Below are positions 23,236 through 34,114 of a DNA stretch of 64,000 bases, one piece after another (the stretch's first letter is position 1; each line of letters starts with the position of its first letter). The DNA comes from Parapristionchus giblindavisi (Eukaryota; Nematoda; Chromadorea; Rhabditida; Diplogasteridae): positions 62,001 through 126,000 of the forward strand of contig CALSFV010000251.1 in assembly GCA_943737045.1 (NCBI GenBank), given 5' to 3'. The notes under the pieces are model-generated. The model was not told the origin of the DNA. It did not search any database and worked only from the letters and a program-made list of their open reading frames with translations. Both the position numbers and the translations under genes were made by a program.

Positions 23236-24862
23236 CAGTGTAGGCAACAAGTCTCCGGCCACTTTTTCATTATTTTATAACTTTTGATCCAGGAAAGCAA
23301 TCATGCTGATCTTTTCAGTCAATGTACAGAATTTATTAAGGAATACAACCATGATGTGTTGGTGATATTACATTAGTTCATTATTGCATAGTGATGACGC
23401 AATCGAATTACACTTTTTTGAAAAAATTTATTTCTTTAGTCGAAAGTCCTGTTCTTGTGAAACATTGTGAGAGTGTAGAACCCCACTATGGCTGCACAGT
23501 CAAACAATCCGGAATGGCTCCGACTCAGATTTCAAGCTGTAGCCGGGTTGCAACTTTGACCCCCAAAATTTATAACTCAGCTTCTAGATGTGCTAACGAC
23601 CCGTTCAAAGTGCTAAAATGATGCTTGTGGCGGGTAATGTTTATCCCCAGATTACGGTAGTCATAGCTCGTCATTTGCCCTCAGGGCATAAAATAATTTT
23701 TTTGTTGGGATGACCGATTTTGAGACCGTACCGTTCAGAGGGCAGGTTTTCTAAAATTATGGTTCCTGCGCAAGCAGCTTTGCAATGTATCATATATTTA
23801 TTTCCCTTATTTGGGTTTAGTTCCTATTCCTTTCAGACCCGTATCAAAAGTTATTCTGTGGTCTACTCGGTTTCAGCGATCAAAGATCAAAATCCAAAAA
23901 TCAAAGATCGAAGTTCAGCAATAGTGTAAAAACTTTTGTGAACATCTCTAACATGCATTGGTGCTTTGCAAATAAGAGATTTCATCAATAGAGGCCCAGG
24001 GATGAGAGCAGTGAGAGAGAAAGCACAAGAGCGCGCACCGAGTAGACCTCAGCATAACTTTTGCTACGGATCTGAAAGGAATCGGAACTAAACCAAAATG
24101 AGGGAAATAAATATATGATACATTGCAAAGCTGCTTGCGCAGGAACCATAATTTTAGAAAACCTGCCCTCTGAACTGTAGGGTCTCAAAATCGGTCATCC
24201 CAACAAAAAAATTATTTTATGCCCTGAGGGCAAATGACGAGCTATGACTACCGTAATCTGGGGATAAACATTCCCGCCACTAGCATCATTTTAGCACTTT
24301 GAACGGGTCGTTAGCACATCTAGAAGCTGAGTTATAAATTTTGGGGGTCAAAGTTGCAACCCGGCTACAGCTTGAAATCTGAGTCGGAGCCATTCCGGAT
24401 TGTTTGACTATGCAGCCATAGTGGGGTTCTACCATACATGGGCGGCCATTGCCGCTGGAAAGTAAAATCGGGTGGGTCGGAGGCAAAAATGAAGCATATA
24501 AATACAATAATTTCACTTCGCGGATCATTTTTGAGTGATTTTTCGGGAAAATCGTATGGGTCGGTTGTCAAAATCGGGTGGGTCTTGCCGCTAGCGGCAA
24601 TGCCGCCCACATATGGGTTCTACACTCTCACAATGTTTCACAAGAACAGGACTTTCGACTAAAGAAATAAAATTTTTCAAAAAAATGTATTTCGATTGCG
24701 TCATCACTATGCAATAATGAACTAATGTAATATCACCAACACATCATGGTTGTATTCCTTAATAAATTCTGTACATTGACTGAAAAGATCAGCTTGATTG
24801 ATTTCCTGGATCAAAAGTTATAAAAAAATGAAAAAGTGGCCGGAGACTTGTTGCCTACACTG
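23236..24862. mobile_element. Tc1/mariner-like foldback element
   Basis: The ends CAGTGTAGGCAACAAGTCTC and its complement are flanked by TA on both sides (23234-23235, 24863-24864). The start resembles Tc1-family termini. Arms of ~700 bp are inverted copies across the whole element, for example the CAACACATCATGGTTGTATT region on both sides, with a short centre near 23950-24000. No transposase frame remains. The right arm carries a nested MITE absent from the left arm. Confidence 0.85.
24433..24615. mobile_element. hAT-like MITE nested in the foldback arm
   Basis: The ends CATACATGGGCGGC and GCCGCCCACATATG are inverted copies. The 8-bp direct repeat GGTTCTAC lies at 24425-24432 and 24616-24623, and the left arm of the host foldback preserves the empty site. 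An 8-bp duplication fits the hAT superfamily. A relative is at 37013-37175. Confidence 0.88.
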
Positions 24863-24870
24863 TACATTGC

Positions 24871-25050
24871 CATACCCTCGCAATGCGAGGACTGACCCAA
24901 TATATAAGGCCCATTTTAGGCAACTAGACACGAAAGGAAGTTAAAAATGACGATTTTTAAGCGAAAAATAACGAATTTTGTAATTCAACCCACTCTATTT
25001 TGAGAATTGGCCCACTATATAAAATAACGGCGAGGGCACAAAAATGTATG
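24871..25050. mobile_element. Relative of the 22506 MITE
   Basis: Third copy of this family; starts CATACCCTCGCAATGCGAGG and ends AAAAATGTATG. Confidence 0.65.
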
Positions 25051-27329
25051 AACACAGTGTGAACATGATAAATATTGATTGATGAACAAGAGTGTCTTTC
25101 CCATTCTCTCATCGCTATCAACCCGCCGATTGCGCGTTTCAGGTCTGTGCCAAGAGTGAAAAGACAAGCGCGTACGCGATTCAGAATATACGACTGGTAT
25201 TTCAACACTTTGTCTACTTACAATTAATCTGTCTGATAAGGCTACAATCACCTCATATCTTTAAATTGGATATGAAAATAACCGTTTTAGGACGGTTTCG
25301 TTGAGAGAAAGCCACTCCTATCGCATTATTCACTACTCCTACAGTAAGCTTAACTGCAACTACCGTACCTTCAATTACTCGTATACTATCTTTCAATAGA
25401 ACCGTACCCCGAATATCAAAAGGTTACTAAAGAGCAACAACAAATCAAAGGGTAAATCCACTCATAATTCGCTTGTTCATCTACATCCTAATAAAATTAC
25501 GAAACAGCGTTTCACCAGGTGTTAAACAATTAATGGAACTTTTTGCTAGAAGATCCCGCCGAAATAAAAGTACTGCTACCATACTCTCAATTATTCCTAC
25601 CGTATCCTTATCACAGGCTTACTAAAGAGCAGCAGCAAATCAAAGGGTAAATCCACTCATAATTCGCTTGTTCATCAAGATACCAATCAAACTAAGAAAC
25701 AACGATTCACCAGGGGTTAAACTATTAAAGGAATTTTTTCCTAGATGATCCTCCCGAAATAAAAGTACTGGTACCGTACTCTCAATAATTCCTACTGTAT
25801 CCTAAAATGTTCGCTGCTCAATCCACAATAATAAAGTGAGCGTATAAATATAGCAACCAATCAATAAATTGAATAGATAAGGTTAACTTGTCTATTCTTT
25901 GATGTCCTATACATCATTCAGTGACTCAATTCTTGTACATAAACAACAATAAAATGATAACACATCTTTATACATTACTGCACTTCCCCTCCTCCCCTTT
26001 ACCCCCCCCCCTCCCCTCTCCCGTTTATTTCTATCTATCCCACAAGCTCTTTTTATCTGTTATTTCAAATGTTGTCGCATCTTATTGATGTATGATAAAT
26101 TAAATTAAATTATTGATTACTTCTCAATACCTTTCTCCTGATGATCTCCGCCTTCTCATCAAGAGTGGTCGACCAATATGAGAGGGTATGGTGGCATACG
26201 ATCGATAAAGGGACGAGGACTGCCTGCAAAAGGGGCATTGATTAGTACAATTTCTAAGAAATTGTCTATGTATTCAAAAAAGATCGATATAGATAGAACA
26301 TTGTCTTTAAAACGGATATCAAGATAACCGTGTTTAGGCTGGTTTCGTTGAGATAAAATCATTCCTATCGCACAATTCAAAACTCCTACACTATGCCGAA
26401 TTGCAACTACCGTACCTTCAACTACTTATACACCATCTTTCAATAGAACCGTACCACCCAATATCACAGGATTACTAAACAGCAACAACAAATCAAAGGG
26501 TAAATCCACTCACAATTGGCTTGTTCATCTACATCCTAATAAAAATAAGAAACAGAGATTCACCAGGTGTTAAGAATAAGAATAAGGTGTTAAACTATTA
26601 AAGGAACTTTTTCCTAGATGACATCGCCGAAATAAAAGCACTGGTACTGTACTTTCAATCATTCCTACCGTATCCTTATCACAAATGTACTAAAGAGCAA
26701 CAGCAAATCAAAGGGTAAATCCACTCATAATTCGCTTTTTCGTCTAGATACCAATCAAAATAAGAAACAGCGATTCACCAGGTGTTAAACTATTAAAGGA
26801 ACTTTTTTCTAGATGATCCCGCAGACATAAAAGTACTGGTACCGTACTCTCAATTATTCCTACCGTATCCTTATCACAAGGTTACTAAAGAGCAAGAGCA
26901 AATCAAAGGGTAAATCCACTCACAATTCGCTTTTTCATCTAGATACCAATAAAAATAAGAAACAGCGATTCACCAGGTGTTAAACTGTTAAATGACCTTT
27001 TTCCTAGATGATCCCGCAGACATAAAAGTACTGCTACCGTACTCTCAATTATTCCTACCGTATCCTTATCACAGGCTTACTAAAGAGCAACAGCAAATCA
27101 AAGGTTAAATCCTTTCATAATTCGCTTTTTCGTCTAGATACCAATCAAAATAAGAAACAGCGATTCACCAGGTGTTAAACTGTTAAATGACCTTTTTACT
27201 AGATGATCCCGCCGAAATAAAAGTACTGCTACCCTACTCTCAATTATTCCTACCATATCCTAAAATGTTCGCTGCTCAATCCACAATAAATAAGTGAGCG
27301 TATAAATATAGCAACCAATCAATAAATTG

Positions 27330-29930
27330 AATAGATAAGGTTAACTTGTCTATTCTTCGATGTCCTACACATCATTCAGTGACTTAATTCTCGTACACAA
27401 ACAACAATGAAATGATAACACATCTTTATACATTATTGATTAAATCGTATTACCTTTCTCCTGATGATCTCCGCCTTCTCATCAAGAGTGGTCGACCAAT
27501 ATGAGAGGGTATGGTGGCATACGATCGATAACGGGATGAGGATTGACTGGAAAGTGGTTATTGTTTAGTGCAATTTCTTAGAAATTGTCTATGTATTCAA
27601 AAAAGATCGATATAGATAGAGCATTGTCTTTAAATCGGATATCAAAATAACCGTTTTTAGGCTGGTTTCGTTGAGATAAAACCATTCCTATCGCACAATT
27701 AAAAACTCCTACAATGTGCCAAACTGCAACTACAGTACCTTCAACTACTTATACACCATCTTTCAATAGAACCGTACCACCCAATATCACAGAATTACTA
27801 AACAGCAACAACAAATCAAAGGGTAAATCCACTCATAATTCGCTTGTTCATCGAGATACCAATCAAAATAAGAAACAGCGATTCACCAGGTATTAAACTG
27901 TTAAATGACCTTTTTCCTAGATGATCCCGCCAAAATAAAAGTACTGCTACCGTACTCTCAATTATTCCTACCGTATCCTTATCACAGGCTTACTAAAGAG
28001 CAACAGCAAATCAAAGGGTAAATCCTTTCATAATTCGCTTTTTCGTCTAGATACCAATCAAAATAAGAAACAGCGATTCACCAGGTGTTAAACTATTAAA
28101 GGAACTTTTTTCTAGATGATCCCGCAGACCTAAAAGTACTGCTACCGTACTCTCAATTATTCCTACCGTATCCTTATCACAGGCTTACTAAAGAGCAACA
28201 GCAAATCAAAGGTTAAATCCTTTCATAATTCGCTTTTTCGTCTAGATACCAATCAAAATAAGAAACAGCGATTCACCAAGTGTTGAACTGTTAAATGACC
28301 TTTTTCCTAGATGATCCCGCCGAAATAAAAGTACTGCTACCGTGCTCTCAATTATTCCTACCGTATCCTCGCAATCTTACTAAAGAGCAACATCAAATCA
28401 AAGGGTAAATCCACTCACAATTCGCTTTTTCGTCTAGATACCAATAAAAATAAGAAACAGCGATTCAGCAGGTTTTAAACTATTAAAGGAACTTTTTCCT
28501 AGATGACATCGCAGAAATAAAAGTACTGGTACCGTACTTTCAATTATTCCTACCGTATCCTAGCATGCTCGCTGCTCTATCCACAATAATTAAATGAGCG
28601 TATAAATATAGCAATCAATCAATAAATTGAATAGATGTGGGTAACTTGTATATTCTTTGATGTCCTATACATCATTCAGTGACTCAATTCTCGTACACAA
28701 ACAATAACAAAATGATAACACATCTTTATACATTATTGATTAAATCGTATCACCTTTCTCCTGATGATCTCTGCCTTCTCATCGAGAGTGGTCGATCAAT
28801 ATGAGTGGGCATGGTGTCATACGATCGATAACGGGATGAGGACTGACTGGAAAGTGGTTATTGTTTAGTGCAATTTCTTAGAAATTGTCTATGTATTCAA
28901 AAAAGATCGATATAGATAGAACATTGTCTTTAAATCGAATATCAAAATAACCGTGTTTAGGCTGGTTTCGTTGAGATAAAACCATTCCTATCGCACAATT
29001 AAAAACTCCTACAATGTGCCAAACTGCAACTACAGTACCTTCAACTACTTATACACCATCTTTCAATAGAACCGTACCACCCAATATCACAGAATTACTA
29101 AACAGCAACAACAAATCAAAGGGTAAATCCACTCATAATTCGCTTGTTCATCGAGATACCAATCAAAATAAGAAACAGCGATTCACCAGGTATTAAACTG
29201 TTAAATGACCTTTTTCCTAGATGATCCCGCCAAAATAAAAGTACTGCTACCGTACTCTCAATTATTCCTACCGTATCCTTATCACAGGCTTACTAAAGAG
29301 CAACAGCAAATCAAAGGGTAAATCCTTTCATAATTCGCTTTTTCGTCTAGATACCAATCAAAATAAGAAACAGCGATTCACCAGGTGTTAAACTATTAAA
29401 GGAACTTTTTTCTAGATGATCCCGCAGACCTAAAAGTACTGCTACCGTACTCTCAATTATTCCTACCGTATCCTTATCACAGGCTTACTAAAGAGCAACA
29501 GCAAATCAAAGGTTAAATCCTTTCATAATTCGCTTTTTCGTCTAGATACCAATCAAAATAAGAAACAGCGATTCACCAGGTGTTGAACTGTTAAATGACC
29601 TTTTTCCTAGATGATCCCGCCGAAATAAAAGTACTGCTACCGTGCTCTCAATTATTCCTACCGTATCCTCGCAATCTTACTAAAGAGCAACATCAAATCA
29701 AAGGGTAAATCCACTCACAATTCGCTTTTTCGTCTAGATACCAATAAAAATAAGAAACAGCGATTCAGCAGGTTTTAAACTATTAAAGGAACTTTTTCCT
29801 AGATGACATCGCAGAAATAAAAGTACTGGTACCGTACTTTCAATTATTCCTACCGTATCCTAGCACGCTCGCTGCTCTATCCACAATAATTAAATGAGCG
29901 TATAAATATAGCAATCAATCAATAAATTGA
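27330..29930. repeat. Two near-identical 1300-bp higher-order units
   Basis: Sequence around 27330-28630 recurs at 28630-29930 with an offset of exactly 1300 bp; an identical 180-bp stretch is at 27714-27896 and 29014-29196. This is the youngest duplication visible in the array. Confidence 0.88.
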
Positions 29931-30037
29931 ATAGATGTGGGTAACTTGTATATTCTTTGATGTCCTATACATCATTCAGTGACTCAATTCTCGCACACAA
30001 ACAATAATGAAATGATAACACATCTTTATACAGTATT

Positions 30038-30132
30038 GATCTTTGCTACCCAAGTCTCATCTTTGCTACCCAAGTCTCATCTTTGCTACCCAAGCTCATC
30101 TTTGCTACCCAAGTTCATCTTTGCTACCCAAG
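30038..30132. repeat. ~21-bp tandem repeat
   Basis: Five copies of ATCTTTGCTACCCAAGTC(TC), inserted within an otherwise standard segment of the array. Confidence 0.9.
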
Positions 30133-31094
30133 TCGTAGCATCGTATTTATGCGTACTCCACTACCTATCAAATATTTTATCAGAAATTATACTTTACTTT
30201 CGCACCTCATAAAGTATATTATTATTGATTAAATCGTATTACCTTTCTCCTGATGATCTCCGCCTTCTGATCGAGAGTGATCGCCCAATATGAGCGGGTA
30301 AGGTGGCATACGATCGATGACGGGACGAGGACTGCCTGCAAAAGGGGTATTGATTAGTAATTTTTTTTAGAAATTGTCTTTGTATTCAGGGTAAATCCAC
30401 TTATAATTCGCTTGTTCATCTACATTAAAAAAGATCAATATAGATCACAACATTGTCTTTAAATCGGATATCAAAATAACCATGTTTAGGCTGCTTTCGT
30501 TGAGATAAGACCATTCCTATCGCACAATTCAAAACTCCTACAGTATGTCGAACTGAAACTACCGTACCTTCAACTACTTATACACCATCTTTCACTAGGA
30601 CCGTACCACCCAATATCACAAGAATACTAAACAGCAAAAACAAATCAAAGAGTAAATCCACTCATAATTCGCTTGTTCATCTAGGTACCAATCAAAATAA
30701 GAAATAGCGATTCACCAGGTGTTAAACAATTAAAGGAACTTTTTTCCTAGATGATCCCGCCGAAATAAAACTACTGCTACCGAACTCTAAATTATTCCTA
30801 CTGTATCCAAACATGTGCGCTGCTCAATCCACAATAATTAAGTGAGCGTATAAATATAACAATCAATCAATAAATTGAATAGATAAGGTTAACTTGTCTA
30901 TTCTTTGATGTCCTACACATCATTCAGTGACTCAATTTCCGTACACAAACAACAACAAAATGATAACACATCTTTATACATTATTGATTAATTCTTATTA
31001 CCTTTCTCCTCTTGATCTCCATCTCCAGATTCACCAGGTGAGACCCACCAATCCACCGATCCACCGAGCGGGACTTTCAAGTGGGCGCCGACTC

Positions 31095-34058
31095 CTACAC
31101 GGAAGAGATGCATACTGTAAGCGTCTGCTTGACGTGGTCCGGCAAACACGCCATGGCGGCGGGGTTCGCAGCGCGGATACGATTCACCACCACCTCGGAG
31201 AAGTACTCTGCAAAGCAGAAGGCTCGATTAAAGATTTTTTTCAAAAATAAATAAAGATCAAAGATCATATCTATATAATAAATATTAAACAGTGCAGCGA
31301 TCAATACTCCAAAGGGATCAGAGATCAAAGATCAACCGGCGCTATCTTAACATTCAAAGAAATCAATATCGATAGAACATTGTCTTTGAATCGGATATGA
31401 AAATAACCGTTTTATTATGGTTTCGTTAAGAGAAAGCCACTCCTATCGCATTATTCACTACTCCTACAGTAAGCTTAACTGCAAATACCGTACCTTCAAC
31501 TACTCAACACTATCTTTCAATAGAACCGTACCCCGAATATCAAAAGGTTACTAAAGACCAAGAGCAAATCAAAGCGTAAATCTACTCATAATACGCTTGT
31601 TCATCAAGATACCAATCAAAATAAGAAACAACGATTCACCAGGTGTTAAACTATTATAGGAACTTTTCCCTAGATGATCCTCCCGAAATAAAAGTACTGG
31701 TACCGTATTCTCAATTATTCCTACCGTATCCTTATCACAAGATTACTAAAGAGCAACAGCAAAGGATAAATCCACTCATAATTCGCTTTTTCATCAAGAT
31801 ACCAATCAAAATAAGAAACAACGATTCACCAGGTGTTAAACTATTATAGGAACTTTTTCCTAGATGATCCTCCCGAAATAAAAGCACTGGTACCGTACTC
31901 TCAATTATTCCTACCGAATCCTTATCACAAGATTACTAAAGAGCAACAGCAAATCAAAAGGGTAAATCCACTCATAATTCGCTTGTTCATCTACATCCCA
32001 CTAAAATAAAGAAACAGAGATTCACCAGGTGTTAAACTATTAAAGGAACCTTTTCATAGACACGGCGGTTCATTGGAGGAAAGCCCCTACATTTAACTTT
32101 GGCTTGAAGCCTCCCGCACTACGAAAAATCGGCAAAGCTGAATTGCACCGGGCGGGATTCGAACCCACGAGGTTCGGATAGCCACCCAAAAGTTGTAACC
32201 ACTAAGCCATCTCATCATGTTTCGAGACTCGTAAAACTCGATGATAGCTCTAGTCAGAAGTGTTCGTGTGGCGAGCAGCCGCAGCAACGCGCCCATTAAT
32301 ATCGTATCTCAACTTCGCGCTGGGAGGACCTAATGCCTAGTGCAATTTCAATACTCAGTTTGCGATTCCTGCGGGAGCTTCTTAATTACTATCATTGAAC
32401 CGCCGTGATAGATGATCCCGCCGAAATAAAACTACTGCTACCGGGCTCTAAATTATTCCCTACGGTAACCTAACATGTTCGCTGGGCAATCCACAATAAT
32501 TAAGTGAGCGTATAAATATAGCAATAAATCAATAAATTGAATAGATAAGGTTAACTTGTCTATTCTTTGATGTCCTACACATCATTCAGTGACTCAATTC
32601 TCGTACACAAACAACAACAAAATGATAACACATCTTTATACATTATTGATTAAATCGTATTACCTTTCTCCTGATGATCTCCGCCTTCTCATCAAGAGTG
32701 GTCGACCAATATGAGCGGATATGGTGGCATACGATCGATAAAGGGACGAGGACTGCCTGCAAAAGGGGCATTGATTAGTACAATTTCTAAGAAATTGACT
32801 ATGTGTTCAAAAAATATCGATATAGATAGAACATTGTCTTTAAAACGGATATCAAGATAACCGTGTTTAGGCTGGTTTCGTTGAGATAAAATCATTCCTA
32901 TCGCACAATTCAAACTCCTACACTATGCCGAATTGCAACTACCGTACCTTCAACTACTTATACACCATCTTTCAATAGAACCGTACCACCCAATATCACA
33001 GGATTACTAAACAGCAACAACAAATCAAAGGGTAAATCCACTCACAATTGGCTTGTTCATCTACATCCTAATAAAAATAAGAAACAGAGATTCACCAGGT
33101 GTTAAGAATAAGAATAAGGTGTTAAACTATTAAAGGAACTTTTTCCTAGATGACATCGCCGAAATAAAAGCACTGGTACTGTACTTTCAATCATTCCTAC
33201 CGTATCCTTATCACAAATGTACTAAAGAGCAACAGCAAATCAAAGGGTAAATCCACTCATAATTCGCTTTTTCGTCTAGATACCAATCAAAATAAGAAAC
33301 AGCGATTCACCAGGTGTTAAACTATTAAAGGAACTTTTTTCTAGATGATCCCGCAGACATAAAAGTACTGGTACCGTACTCTCAATTATTCCTACCGTAT
33401 CCTTATCACAAGGTTACTAAAGAGCAAGAGCAAATCAAAGGGTAAATCCACTCATAATTCGCTTGTTCATCTACATCCCAATAAAATAAAGAAACAGCGA
33501 TTCACCAGGTGTTAAACTGTTAAATGACCTTTTTCCTAGATGATCCCGCCGAAATAAAAGTACTGCTACCGTACTCTCAATTATTCCTACCGTATCCTAG
33601 CATGTTCGCTGCTCTATCCACAATAAAATTTCTTAGAAATTGTCTTTGTATTAAAAAATCAATATCCATAGAACATTGTTTTTTAAATCGGATATCAAAA
33701 TAACCGAGTTTAGGCTGGTTTCGTTTAGATAAAATCATTCCTATCGCTCAATTTAAAACTCCTGCAGTATGCCGAACTGCAACTACCGTACCCTCAACTA
33801 CTTATACACTATCTTTCAATAGAACCGTACCACCCAATATCACAGAATTACTAAACAGCAACAGCAAATCAAAGGGTAAAACCACTCATAATTCGCTTGT
33901 TTTTTTTGTAACTACCGTATACCCGGTATCCCGCAAATTACCGTACCCGAGCACATTGAGCGCGCTCTCCATCATCTCCGCGAGACCGATGGCACAGATG
34001 CGCTTCTCCGCGTGCGTCGTCATGTCCGCGAGCTTGGCCATCTCCGGGCCCACCACCT

Positions 34059-34114
<56 letters not shown>

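Larger units (their letters stand above)
17640..33700. repeat. Higher-order tandem repeat array around exportin-2 3' end
   Basis: The core unit is ~190 bp and contains GATTCACCAGGTGTTAAAC, CTAGATGATCCCGCCGAAAT, AAGTACTGGTACCGTACTC and AAATCCACTCATAATTCGC. About thirty copies can be found by these landmarks. Runs of one to seven units alternate with a ~500-bp segment (from GCTGCTCAATCCACAATAA through TTGATGTCCTACACATCATT to TCGATAGAACATTGTC-like sequence), making 1-2 kb higher-order units. Every higher-order unit ends with one of two heads: a 93-bp exon-like cassette, or a copy of the last exportin-2 exon. Foldback elements and MITEs interrupt the array. Confidence 0.9.

Noticed and set aside
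24957..25208. Frame reading LKRAIGGLIAMREWERH, also near 34188-34260
   Set aside because: The same sequence recurs as part of a dispersed repeat without splice sites or a start, so it is probably not protein-coding.
31065..31090. A 21-nt intron in the last exportin-2 exon joining LT to ESAP
   Set aside because: Too short for a nematode intron; reading straight through gives a natural stop after ISSV, and the 20-kb copy that seems intron-less is better explained by a 30-bp deletion.
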